Shown here in pieces: positions 48,068 through 58,080 of a stretch of DNA of 64,000 bases. How positions within the stretch are numbered: position 1 is the first letter of the stretch; each line of letters begins with the position of its first letter. Source of the DNA: Hirundichthys speculiger (taxonomy: Eukaryota > Chordata > Actinopteri > Beloniformes > Exocoetidae). The position numbers and the translations under genes were made by a program. Under the pieces are notes generated by a model that was not told the origin of the DNA, searched no databases, and saw only the letters and a program-made list of their open reading frames with translations. Where the stretch lies: positions 1 to 64,000 of the forward strand of contig JAGFBZ010000853.1 of NCBI GenBank assembly GCA_018398805.1. Direction: 5' to 3'.

Positions 48068-48118
48068 GGGGGGGGGGGGGGGTGGTGGGGGGTGAAGGGG
48101 GGGGATAAGGGATCACTG
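47960..48118. mobile_element. Right end of the Tigger/pogo-like element with expanded G run
   Basis: From ATTTTAAACACATTATTTAGG it matches 44800-44896 closely and ends AAGGGATCACTG followed by TA. Between CGC and the end, about 85 bases are almost pure G (48022-48105), where the sister copy has none. The 5' part is missing. Confidence 0.75.
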
Positions 48119-48200
48119 TATTTTTTTAATTTTCTAAATTCAGTTCTATTTTAACTCAAACATTGTCCTCGTGTCCTCTAGGGTGGAAATACTGTATTCA

Positions 48201-48419
48201 CAGGTGTCAAACTGATCCGTGAAGGGCCGTGTGGCTGGAGGTTTTTGTTCCACCATGCAGAAACACAGCTAACTTGTTTTAGTCAATCAACTAGTTGTCT
48301 TCACTGAAGGTCTGAACCAGTTCAGTTGATTGACTAAAACAAGTCAGCTGTGTTTCTGCATGGTTGGAACAAAAACCTGCAGCCACACGGCCCTTTCACG
48401 GATCAGTTTGACATCCCTG
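48201..48419. mobile_element. 219-bp fully palindromic MITE
   Basis: The left half (CAGGTGTCAAACTGATCCGT and on) is the near-exact complement of the right half, with arms of about 95 bp and a short centre near 48295-48315. A half copy is at 49477-49604. Flanks CTGTATTC and CTGTAAAT agree in 6 of 8 bases, compatible with a decayed hAT duplication. Confidence 0.8.
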
Positions 48420-49079
48420 CTGTAAATTATTATTATTTTTTTTTTTAAACTGTAAAGTGTGTTTTTTAAGGCCAAATAGATAATAAATACACAAAGAAAG
48501 AAATTGTAAGAGACTTTTTTATTTAGTTCTCAGGAGGATATACAGTAGGTTTCTATACCGAAGTGTATGATTTTGTTTCTGTTCTGGGCTAAAGCTATAA
48601 AAACTTTGTTTTAAATTATTGCCTCACCCCGTGCCTCTTCTCAGCCGTTTTATGATCGCGCCGGCACAAGAAACACAATACACACATATAGTTGCTGTTC
48701 ATTATATAAATCAGTTAAACTATGGAAACTTATTTCATATAGCAAACGTGTTTGAACATTTTAATAGTGATATACAAAGAGACGGCGATCTGGTCCCACT
48801 ACATAGCATGGCAGAACAGTTAGCCGAGTCATTGCGCAATCCATGGTGAGGCTCAGCAGGGTGCTGCCTCACCGCCCGCATCTTCTCAGTATTTGAATGG
48901 TAAATGTGAAAATTCAGCGATTTTGAATAAAAAATAATCTAAAAAATGGTGAAGTTAAATGGAAAAATTACTTTATAGTAGTACAAATCAATTGATAAAT
49001 GTAAAATATATTATATTTTTTTCATTTCTTTCTTTCCATGATGGCAGGTGAGGCACGGCCTCCCCTGCCTCACCTGACC

Positions 49080-49184
49080 GCACGTCACTGCCTGCGACAC
49101 ATTTTATAGACCGGGCCGTAAAAATATTACCTGACGTTAAACCGGTCCGTGGAGAGAAAAAGGTTGGGGACCACTGCTGTATAG
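49080..49184. mobile_element. hAT-type end fragment (GGTTGGGGACCACTGCT)
   Basis: The phrase CCGGTCCGTGG then AAAGGTTGGGGACCACTGCT is a typical hAT-Charlie-like right end. Its left partner is not clear; a GGTGAGGC-rich segment at 48615-49080 probably belongs to it. Confidence 0.5.
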
Positions 49185-49197
49185 GACAAAATGGATA

Positions 49198-49222
49198 TAG
49201 ATGATGGATGGATGGATGGATG
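49198..49222. repeat. (ATGG)n microsatellite
   Basis: About six GGAT units in tandem. Confidence 0.85.
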
Positions 49223-49336
49223 GATAAACAGAACATTAAAAAAAATTATTTGTGCGATTAATCGCAAGTTAACTATGAAAATCTTTCGATTAATCATGAT
49301 TTAAAAATTTAACCAACTCACAGCCATAGCTAATAA

Positions 49337-50588
49337 TGAATAATAAATTGTTCTAGCATTGAGTTTATCATCATTAAATTATTATTATGTATTTCTACAT
49401 TTTATAAGAAAAACAACTCATTTTATCTTATCGTTTCATGACTTGAAGAAACCACTACTTCATGTTATGGTGGCTCTAGTTGTCTTCACTAAAGGTCTTA
49501 AACAGTTCAGTTGATTCTATGAAACAAGTCTGCTGTGTTTCTGCATGGTTGGAACAAAAACCTGCAGCCACACGGCCCTTTCAGGGATCAGTTTGACACC
49601 TCTGCTATACAGGCTACTGAATAACAGGGGAACTTAATATCGCCCACAGGATTTTTGTCTTTTTGATTTCATCTCTGTCAAATACATTATGACATGGTGA
49701 AAAAAAGTTATATGCTCTCCTAATGAGGTTGTATATGTCTAGTACTGAGACTTGCTATAACCTTGTTTGAATTTGCATGATCAGAAAGTAAAAATCTGAT
49801 TCTGTGACAGACTCAAAACTAATTGGTATTTCTAAGAGCCTTTGAACTCCTAAAATTATTCAAGATGAGAAGTTTCCTTTAGTTTGATGATCAGTTACTT
49901 AATTCCTTCATTATATAGGACTTTCCCATCATAGGAATTCACCTTTCATCATAACATAATAAAAAGAAAATGAGTTTATATTGAATAATAAAAAATAAAG
50001 ATAAAAGACATTCAAATTATTTTTCATGATTCGGCATGAGCCATTAATAAAACCAACCAGTAATAAAACCATTTCTATACAAATAAAATGACCTATAAGC
50101 TAATAGAACATTACTGGTCATCACAGTCATAACTTTATTCTGAGATAATAATGGGAGGGTCAGCTGTTCTCCATGTGGCAGCAGAGTAGCAAAGGCCTCA
50201 GGTTTATTCCCTGCAGCAGCTATTGTGTGTCCGTCCACAGTGTTCTTAATGTCAGCACGTTCATATTGTGACCCCTCCATGTTTATGTATTGTAAGGTAC
50301 CACAATTAAGGGAGTCTCCTGAACTGTGTGGAGTTTACAGAGGCCGGAGACATCTGGCGAATCAGTCAAAACACTCTGCAGCCTTTCATTGTTTTCTTGG
50401 TTCAAAGCGGAACTGGTCAGCAAGGGAGAAAAAAAGGGCCCATAACTCTAGATAAACATGACTTCCGTCTTTAGCTTTGGGTCCCAAACAGGATGCTGGG
50501 GCTCAAATGTTTGCTTCAGACTCACACCAGTTGTTCTTTGGCTACGAATGGATAGAGACCCTCTGGATCCAAGAATTGGTTGATCTCT
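49337..50588. other. Upstream region of cd93 with a MITE half-copy
   Basis: Bases 49477-49604 are the right half of the palindromic MITE found at 48201-48419. The rest is AT-rich until about 50130. An ETS-type site, ACTTCCGT (50461-50468, complement ACGGAAGT), lies about 120 bases before the cd93 ATG. No clear TATA box is seen and no coding exon is recognised. The proximal region is expected to hold the cd93 promoter. Confidence 0.45.
50461..50468 (-). promoter_or_regulatory. ETS-type site upstream of cd93
   Basis: ACTTCCGT is the complement of ACGGAAGT, a close match to the ETS consensus. ETS factors drive endothelial and myeloid genes, which fits cd93, but such sites are frequent by chance. 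Confidence 0.3.
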
Positions 50589-52289
50589 ATGGCAATTATG
50601 TTGCTGATCCTTCTCCTGCAGCTAATTAACAGCTGTGAGGGGTTATCTGGAGCTGAACATGAAACGCTGTGCACCTCTAACGCCTGCTTCACCTTACACG
50701 CTGAGATGGTAAGTTTTGACCATGCGCAGCAGGGCTGTAAAGATAATGGAGGTTATCTGATGACAGTCAGAGACAGACATGAAGAGGATGTTCTGCGTTC
50801 ACTGATCCAAAGCCAGCATCACAACAAGGTAGCCAAATTCTGGATTGGATTAAAGCTGCACAAAAAGCAATGTGTTTTGGAAGGAAAGACTCTTAGGGGA
50901 TTTAAATGGGTATCTGGGGAGGAAGATTCCCATTATTCCAACTGGAAAGATGAGCCTGCATCCACATGCACACAGGAGAGATGTGTAAGGGTCGATTACA
51001 CATTTCCAGGCCAGGATGAGCTGAAATGGACTGCAGGAGCTTGCAGAAGTCGGGCCTTTTATGCATGCAAGTTCTACATTAAAGGAATGTGTAAGCCTTT
51101 AGCTCTGTTGGGGCCTGGAAGAATAACCTACACACCACCCTTCGCAAAAGAGCCGCAAAAAATAAAAATGGAATCCGTTCCATTCTTAACATATGCTAAT
51201 ATTCTTTGCAGTGACCAGACGTCGCACTACTCTGTGTGCGTGAGTTCAAACAATACTTATTTTTGGACTGAACCTGGTCCCTTTTGTCCATTCGCTGAGC
51301 AAAACTGTGAAATCAGCAACGGCGGATGTGAACATTTGTGCCATCAGGAAGCAGGTGAGGTCATCCGATGCTTTTGCAAAGAAGGTTACGACCTTGAAGA
51401 AGACGGACATTCTTGCAGGATGAAGGACATGTGTGGCCCTGACACCTGTGAGCACTGGTGTGTCATGGGGAGGACCGGGTTTTCCTGCAAATGCCCAGAT
51501 GGGTTCAAGCTGCATGAAAACCAGCGTGACTGCTCTGACATTGATGAGTGCAAGTCACAAGCCTGCGAGGGTCATCTGTGCGTAAACACGCATGGCAGTT
51601 ACAGGTGTGAATGCAAAAGCGGCTATCAAATGGTGGATGGTGAATGCATCGACGTGGATGAGTGCACAGACTCAAGATGCGAGCAAGGCTGCTTGAACAA
51701 TATCGGATCTTTCAGCTGTTACTGCAGTGAGGGCTTTACTTTATCAAGGGATGGGCGCTCCTGTGTGGATATCAATGAGTGTGTGAGTGAGCGCTGTGTT
51801 GCCGAGTTCACATGCATTAACACCGTTGGAAGCTTCATGTGCACCCATGACACGGAGAATGACGAGTCAACAAAGGGCCCACATGTGTCCGTCATGCCAA
51901 CAGCATCATCAGACAACCCATTTGATAGAGAAACACAAGAATATTCCACAGAGTCCTTGACCAGAAGCACGGTGGAGCTGCAGCACCAGTCCCCTCACAC
52001 CGATGTGCTGCTGCCGGACCCGCTGAACATGACGCACATCAACTCGTCCTCAGTGACCAATGCGGCCCACACAGCCAACGCCAGAGTGATAATCTGCGTC
52101 CTCGGTTCGGTCATTCCTCTGCTCGTGCTGTTTGCAGTCACTCTGTTTATTGCCATTTTTCGATGCAGTCGTTCCAAAAAAGAAGTGAAGAAGAAGAACA
52201 CCACAGCAGATGGCTACTGCTGGGTGTCCTCTGGTTTGGATCCACGCTTAGAGAAACTATATGAGTCCATCTTGACTGATGATTTATGA
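50589..52289 (+). CDS. cd93: CD93 (complement C1q receptor-like), intronless
   Basis: ATG 50589 is chosen: it has G at +4 and begins a signal peptide (MAIMLLILLLQL); the open frame upstream lacks an earlier ATG. The protein has 566 residues. Numbering from a TTG three codons upstream, the C-type lectin domain spans 31-163, a Cys-containing linker 171-236, and EGF-like modules 243-279, 285-318, 324-356, 361-395 and 401-421. The third to fifth carry DIDEC, DVDEC and DINEC calcium-binding starts. The fifth lacks its last two Cys. A Ser/Thr-rich stalk (425-500), a membrane segment (503-527) and a basic tail with ADGYCWVSS follow. Lectin domain, five EGFs, mucin stalk, this tail motif and a single exon together fit CD93, a cell-surface glycoprotein of endothelium and myeloid cells involved in adhesion. 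CD248 and CLEC14A are less likely. Confidence 0.88.
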   Translation: MAIMLLILLLQLINSCEGLSGAEHETLCTSNACFTLHAEMVSFDHAQQGCKDNGGYLMTVRDRHEEDVLRSLIQSQHHNKVAKFWIGLKLHKKQCVLEGKTLRGFKWVSGEEDSHYSNWKDEPASTCTQERCVRVDYTFPGQDELKWTAGACRSRAFYACKFYIKGMCKPLALLGPGRITYTPPFAKEPQKIKMESVPFLTYANILCSDQTSHYSVCVSSNNTYFWTEPGPFCPFAEQNCEISNGGCEHLCHQEAGEVIRCFCKEGYDLEEDGHSCRMKDMCGPDTCEHWCVMGRTGFSCKCPDGFKLHENQRDCSDIDECKSQACEGHLCVNTHGSYRCECKSGYQMVDGECIDVDECTDSRCEQGCLNNIGSFSCYCSEGFTLSRDGRSCVDINECVSERCVAEFTCINTVGSFMCTHDTENDESTKGPHVSVMPTASSDNPFDRETQEYSTESLTRSTVELQHQSPHTDVLLPDPLNMTHINSSSVTNAAHTANARVIICVLGSVIPLLVLFAVTLFIAIFRCSRSKKEVKKKNTTADGYCWVSSGLDPRLEKLYESILTDDL

Positions 52290-53673
52290 CCTGACAGTGA
52301 CAGAAAGACTCTCTGTGCGGATTATTGTGTCTATTTATGTAATTTAAATTTTTGCATTGTGGTTGTGCTGGGGCTATACACTGTTATGAGGTAGTTACAT
52401 TTAAAATCAGAATTGGAAGAAACAGCATTGTCTGTCAAACAGTGATGTGTTTAAGATGTACAGTAGCATATTCAAAAGTCAAAGAATACATATCTATTTG
52501 AAACAAATAAGTGCAACTTTTCCTGCTAGTGTATGAGGAGGATGTGAAAGAGTCAGAGTGTGCAGATTTCATTGTTTGGAATAGGTGGTGACTGTCATTT
52601 TACTGCCATGCCTAACACTTCAGGAAAAATATAAAGCTTACCAAGGGCTGTGTTGTTCAGACATTTTACTGAAAAGACCGAATATCAGTTTCTTTTTTAT
52701 TTTATCACCAGCAGACATGTTAGAACCCATATCACCCTCAGAGTATCTTATCTGTCTGATGAAATAAAAACAAGATCTGTATGTTTACCTCTCAACATCC
52801 CATGACACAGGAGAAAGACATTTATAGATCATTTATTAAACTAAAAGCTGCAGTTAAGAATTTAATCTGTGACAAGTTAAATTCTAATTTCACTTCAGAG
52901 AAAATCCTGAAATGTATTGTATTGAAATGTGTATTGGAAGTATGTGATGTGCAAAAGTGAAAGTTCTTGTTGAAACCAGATCCCCCTTTGTGCAATTATT
53001 CAATAATTATGTCATCATGAAGGATGCTTTAGTATTTATGTGGTACTGTTTTGTTGCTGCAAGTCATGCTAGCACTTAATTTGTTTTAATAACTGTTGTA
53101 TTGATGTAGTGTGTGGAAAAGTTTCACCACTTGTTTTGTAAATTTTGTGAATTCTTAAATTGCCTAAAATGGATTATGAGTTGTACTTTTGGTGTAAATA
53201 GTGAGTGCTCTGAATACATGTACTGTGTTTTACAGTATAATATCAGACCAAAACCAAATAAAACAGTTTCTTTAAAAATGTGTAACATGTTGTTATTGAT
53301 ATATTCAGATAGGTAGAGGAGGTCGGGTGATTAATCCTCAGTACTCCCTTCATATTAAAGTGTCAGTGGGCAGAACACTGAACCCTAGTTTGCTCCATTA
53401 TGCTCAAAGGGGTGTGACTGTAGAAACAAAGTGATTCATTACTAGAGTTTATGCAATACAGTTGTTGTACGGCTGTGTTTGAGAGAATGATTAAATGAGA
53501 AACACCTAGTAAAGCCCTTTGCAGAAGTTAGACAACATCAAACAGATGCTACATGTTTCTACAGTAGAAACATGGGGCTGAGTATCTTAGTTTTTTCTTT
53601 CTGTATATACATACCAGCAGCTTTTTGATCTATGCCCTTGTTTGTCCTAGCTTGAATAGAGCAGCGGTCTAAC
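52290..53673. other. cd93 3' UTR and spacer before the thrombomodulin-like gene
   Basis: No gene or transposon is recognised. AATAAA at about 52763-52768 and at 53257-53262 are candidate polyadenylation signals; the latter would give a UTR of about 1 kb. The stretch is notably free of repeats compared with the rest of the window. Confidence 0.5.
53257..53262 (+). terminator. Candidate polyadenylation signal of cd93
   Basis: AATAAA lies about 970 bases after the stop codon, in TTCTTT-rich surroundings. An earlier AATAAA near 52763 is an alternative. Confidence 0.4.
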
Positions 53674-53692
53674 CTTATCTGATTTCCTTCCT
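53674..53692 (-). promoter_or_regulatory. Adjacent GATA and ETS motifs upstream of the thrombomodulin-like gene
   Basis: CTTATCT (complement AGATAAG, a full GATA site) is followed after two bases by TTTCCTTCCT (complement AGGAAGGAAA, two overlapping ETS cores). They sit about 100 bases before the ATG. Paired GATA-ETS sites are typical of endothelial and blood-cell control elements; function here is inferred. Confidence 0.4.
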
Positions 53693-53794
53693 GGTCCTGG
53701 GGGGACTCTTTTTCCGGAGTTGGAAGCCACAGACTTTAAATTCTTCATAACTCAGGACAGCCAGCTTGAAACTGATGTGTCTGTGCCAGTGAGT

Positions 53795-54907
53795 ATGATG
53801 ATGATGAATATTTGGATGTTGGTCATGTTCTTGGTGTCCTTTAAGTCGGGACAGGGCTTGAAGCAAACTGGTAGCTGCTGGCCGTTTTGTTCTGGAGATG
53901 AATGCATAACCCTTAATCACAACAATGTGGATTTCATAACAGCTGGGGAAGCATGCCGTGAAAGCAATGGAGAGCTTCTGACATTTCAGTCAAAGACTGA
54001 TAAGCAGATATTTGATATTTTGAGGAAAGAATTGCTCGGAAACTTTTGGATTGGATTGCATTTGCCAGCTGGAGCCTGCAGCAATCTCTCAGCTCCGCTG
54101 AGAGGCTACAAGTGGATCTCTGGAACTATCGACCGGACCTTTATTCAGTCCTTCAACACCTGGGCACAAACCATTCAGCTCTGCTCTCCACATTGCATTT
54201 CACTTTCAAACCATCAAAACCTGACGGAGAAGCAGTGCTCTGATAAAGCTGATGGGTTTCTGTGCAAAACAAAACTCAGAGATGCATGTTTGGGTCAAAA
54301 CTTATCAGACTCTATTATTTTTCAAAGCTCTAAAGGCTGCAAAAGCGGTCCTTGTGAGCACAAATGCACTGATGTAATGGGGGGTTACAAATGCTCCTGT
54401 TTTCCAAGACATATCCCAAACAGAAAAAAACCCAGACAATGCATAATGCACTGCGCAGAAGAGAAATGCTCTCCGATATGTGACGGAAACACTGGAGAGT
54501 CGTGTTACTGTCCTGATGGTTATATACGTAATGAGAATATTTGTGAGGATATGAATGAATGTGAAATGCATTACTGTGATCACAACTGTAAAAACACTTT
54601 GGGGAGTTTTGTTTGCTCCTGCTTTGAAGGATTTGAACTTGAAGGTGAGGTCAAATGCAAGAAAGCATCAAAGACTGATGGCTTGTTCTTTGGAACTCCA
54701 GAAATTGTTAAGCCGGTAGCCAAAAACAACACATTGAAGAACTCCTCTGCACCCACTGGTGTTTTCCTCTGGATTTGGATTATTGTTGCAGTGGCTGTGG
54801 TCCTGTCTGTATTTGTGACTAGGTTTTACATTATGAAGCGTCAGAGACGCAGAGAGCAAAGTTCTATTCAGCAGTCCACTGCTCCTGAAGACAATATTGA
54901 AGGATAA
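53795..54907 (+). CDS. thbd: Thrombomodulin-like receptor, intronless, three EGF modules
   Basis: The first ATG of the open frame is 53795, followed by a signal peptide (MMMMNIWMLVMFLVS); upstream codons contain only a TTG. The protein has 370 residues. In frame numbering with that ATG as residue 26, a C-type lectin domain spans 53-182 and EGF modules 207-241, 245-275 and 281-313. A short stalk with NNTLKNSS follows, then a membrane segment (348-367) and a basic tail. The second EGF has the SPICDGNTGESCYCPDGYI layout of thrombomodulin EGF5, and the third begins EDMNEC like its calcium-binding EGF6. Mammalian thrombomodulin has six EGFs, so the first three seem absent. It would bind thrombin and promote protein C activation on endothelium. 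Position beside cd93 matches the vertebrate THBD-CD93 pair. A diverged cd93-like duplicate is the main alternative. Confidence 0.8.
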   Translation: MMMMNIWMLVMFLVSFKSGQGLKQTGSCWPFCSGDECITLNHNNVDFITAGEACRESNGELLTFQSKTDKQIFDILRKELLGNFWIGLHLPAGACSNLSAPLRGYKWISGTIDRTFIQSFNTWAQTIQLCSPHCISLSNHQNLTEKQCSDKADGFLCKTKLRDACLGQNLSDSIIFQSSKGCKSGPCEHKCTDVMGGYKCSCFPRHIPNRKKPRQCIMHCAEEKCSPICDGNTGESCYCPDGYIRNENICEDMNECEMHYCDHNCKNTLGSFVCSCFEGFELEGEVKCKKASKTDGLFFGTPEIVKPVAKNNTLKNSSAPTGVFLWIWIIVAVAVVLSVFVTRFYIMKRQRRREQSSIQQSTAPEDNIEG

Positions 54908-56337
54908 ACGCGGTCTGAAAGAGATGAACATGAACACGTTCATGTTCATTCCACCGGATCCTTGTATGACTTCTGTATTCTTTGCTGTTTTAAGTTTCTG
55001 ATTCATGAATGTCAGTCATACATGGGAAAAGTACTACCTAGAATGCGTAGTGCGGAAACATGCTGAATTACAGGGATATTTATATTTGATTTAAAGTAAA
55101 CAGTCCTCACCCAAAAGCTTAAAATATTTAAACTCTCAAAGTCAGATGGTTGCGTTTCCTGTTTAATGACATGTGGACAATGAGGGACAAATACAGAGCT
55201 CATTTATTAGTCTAACTTAAAACCTAAAAAATCTGAACAATATATGTAATAAAAGTGACAGGATCTATTACAGAAGCTGTTACAGTGTTCAGTTTAATCA
55301 CTGTAGGTCATACGTTTTAAAACTTTGAGCGCTATATACTTAAGAAAAAATTACATTTTATTGTTGATATACCTTACAACAAATGCAAATATGTAATCTC
55401 TTCATTTGTATACTTTTTGTATTAAAATTTAAAATTGCCTTTCTTCCCTTATTTTAATCATTTTTCTTCTTCTTTGCATCTTCTTGTTTATTTTTGTGAA
55501 AGGCTGTTTTGAAGAACATTATGACTTAAAAGAAGAATTTACCATTAAATATGGGTCTATCTTTAATTTATATTGGTGACACAAGTGTGTTTAGAGGCCT
55601 CTAGTTTGGTATTTAATGCATATCTAAGGAGAATTGCTAAAACTATAAGAAAACTTTAAAAGGATAAGTTAAAAAAAAATGAAGCTGGATGTGGAAATGT
55701 ATGTTGAGGTAATCATGCTGGGCTGAAGTTGTGCAGTTACTGGTATGGCGAGCAATTCTCCTGACTCTTGTTGTATGACTGCGGATAAACAAATTAAACG
55801 TTTATGGTTGAGTTGAGCTTCTGCCTTTATTCTGAGTCAGAGGCTAAATCTCCAGACCTGTGAGTCAACTCTGAGTTGATTCAAGGACATCAAGGATGAT
55901 GGAACCTCTCCTGAGGAATTTCTGGACTAAAGTGAAGAATTTAATCTCTGATGGGAAATTTTAGACTCCATGAATATCCAGAAGTCCTGCCGTTTTTGTC
56001 TGTTTTGTCGGTCTCTGTTTTTGCTATTTTTGGTTGTTTATTTTTAACAGAGCATTTTTCTGTTAAATGAATTAAAATTGTACTGTAAAACTCATAAGCT
56101 GCCAGCCAGCAGCAGAGCATGTTTACCGATCTTCTGAAGCCCATAGAATATTCAGAATATTGTATTTTATGACTATGTGAACCCTGAAACTGCCACTGTA
56201 AGGGTAGAGTCTCTTCTTCTAACGTGGGCTTTAAAGAGAGTGGAGGTGCTGCCATCCGGAGGATCGGAACACTACATGCCGGGCTGCCACAACTCTCTTA
56301 AACACTGCGCAGCTACATCGAATACTGAGTGTGTGTA
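54908..56337. other. 3' flank of the thrombomodulin-like gene
   Basis: AATAAA at 55248-55253 is a candidate polyadenylation signal. The rest is AT-rich. No gene or repeat is recognised. Confidence 0.45.
54924..54949 (+). other. Perfect 11-bp hairpin just after the thrombomodulin-like stop codon
   Basis: ATGAACATGAA and TTCATGTTCAT are exact complements around a 4-base CACG loop, 16 bases after the TAA. In mRNA this would form a stable stem at the start of the 3' UTR. Confidence 0.55.
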
Positions 56338-57567
56338 CAGGGGCGGCTCCAGATTAATTTTAGTGGGGGGGCACAGGGGGGTACAACAGATATTTTGGGG
56401 GGGCCACCAAAAAGTTATAAGAAAAAATGGAAGCTGCTACCGACCTCTCGCTTTTACAAAGTATTTTTCATGTTTTTATTGGCTCTTTAACCCAATAGGA
56501 AAGGTGGGTATAACCCTTTCATTTTGCACTGTTAACATTAAAATTATGATGGACATGTTTCCTTGTTTATGTGAATTACAACAACATCATCATCTGCAAC
56601 ATCTCCCCGTTATGTAAAACTGGTAAGCTCAACAACAGTATCCTAAGGCCAGTTAAGTGACAAATATTGTGCAAGAACAGCATTATTTACAACCCTGTCA
56701 ATTTCTACTTCTTATAAGAAATAATATTCTGTACTTTTAGCAATCAGTTCTCAGCTGTATACCATAAACATCATAGAGTTATGTACTACCCAATACATCA
56801 CAGTGAACAATAACAATATTTACCCTCAATCTGTAATGAAATAATCTTAAATGTTCTGTGCAGTAATGTAAGTTTTTGAATAATTATAAAATAGAATAAA
56901 ATAAGCAGCACTCTTTACATTTTATAGTAAATCTGAGAACAATAATAAACAGTAACAATATTCCATATTCTAAAATTATTTATTAGTTCACAGCTCAGTA
57001 AACATCACAGTGTTCTGCATAGAAATCAGAAAAAGCAGCTCCCGATATACTTTCACAGTGAGCAATATTATTTACTCTTAATAAGTACCTAGTGCTCAGC
57101 TCTGGTCCTTAAGCATTTTAGTGTTGTGCACAGTAATCAGTCTTAATCAGAATGAACAGCAGTACATTTTCATAGTGCAATTTCAAAGTTCTCTTTTTTT
57201 AGAGGCAAAAACACTTCAAAACAACTGTATTTTGCGATTTCCATGTCGGCTACTAAACAACCTTATGAAAACTTATGAAAACAATGTGCAGTGTCCTGGC
57301 ATTGAGAATACTCAAGCCACTTGTAGTCTTTGTACCAGGAGGTGTTAAAGGCTCTTGATCTACCCCGTCCTTGCTGTGTGCGAGGGAAAGTTGTCAAGAC
57401 TGGTTGTGTAGGGCCCGCAGCTCCTGTCTGAGAAATATCTGTTAATATTTAAAAGTTTCAAAATTAGTCTGGAGAATGAAACTTCACAGTTAATGTTAAA
57501 ATAGTGTAGGACTATGTCATTATTGAACAATGATTATTTTGAAATAACATACTGATGTCTTCAAGCT

Positions 57568-57780
57568 TTAAATGTTGCTAAATGGTGCATTAATTACATT
57601 TTGTGTTGAATAATCACCTTGGGGACCTTTAGGTGTAGCAAATATAGGCAGGGCTGGTACGTGTCTGCTGCTGCTGCTGCCATCTGATTCTGAACAGTCA
57701 TCAGGGTCACAAGTATCCAGTTCCTCCACTGGTGCATCTAAAGGTATGGATCGAAACAGAGTTAATACCCCTTTAATCAA
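57568..57780 (-). CDS. Short acidic/Ser-rich ORF in the element, possible exon remnant
   Basis: The reverse-strand frame reads PLDAPVEELDTCDPDDCSES and then a run of Ser. AG and GT dinucleotides bracket this part (CTTTAG before the DAPVEEL codons), so it could be an exon of a spliced transposase. No known domain is recognised. The open frame may also be chance. Confidence 0.3.
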   Translation of the reverse strand: MIKGVLTLFRSIPLDAPVEELDTCDPDDCSESDGSSSSRHVPALPIFATPKGPQGDYSTQNVINAPFSNI

Positions 57781-58080
57781 CTTTATATATATAAAAAAAA
57801 TACAATTTTACAACGTGGCATAAATTGCAGACATTTAACAAAGACACAATTAAAAACTGCACAGAATACAGTGCCATCAGTTTAGTCATTTAGAGTAGGT
57901 AATTTTGTCATTTAATTTACCCAACTATGACACAACAACAAATAGATAATATTATATGGTATAAATACAGTGCATCACAGAGTGCATCACTTTTCTCATA
58001 TCTGTATTTTCACCTGGAGGTTGCTGCTCTGGCCCTGGATGGTTGGCTCAACAACACACGGGTCCCTGGCTGCATTCAGG

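Larger units (their letters stand above)
46578..49328. mobile_element. 2.75-kb hAT shell containing several other elements
   Basis: The ends TAGAGCTGTCAAAGTTAACG and the reverse of TTAAAAATTTAACC...CAGCCATA resemble a known vertebrate hAT type with ATTAATCG-rich subterminal DNA. They are flanked by GTTAATAA (46570-46577) and GCTAATAA (49329-49336), an 8-bp duplication with one mismatch. Inside are a Tigger-like fragment with a huge G run, a palindromic MITE (48201-48419) and another hAT end (to about 49184). No intact transposase is visible. Confidence 0.7.

Noticed and set aside
50580..50588. cd93 start three codons earlier
   Set aside because: That codon is TTG; the ATG at 50589 has G at +4 and starts the signal peptide.
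51246..52204. Reverse-strand open frames over cd93
   Set aside because: They are shadows of the cd93 coding frame with no recognised domain.
53720..53794. Longer N-terminus for the thrombomodulin-like protein
   Set aside because: The upstream codons begin at TTG and would put 25 polar residues before the signal peptide; ATG 53795 begins the signal peptide directly.
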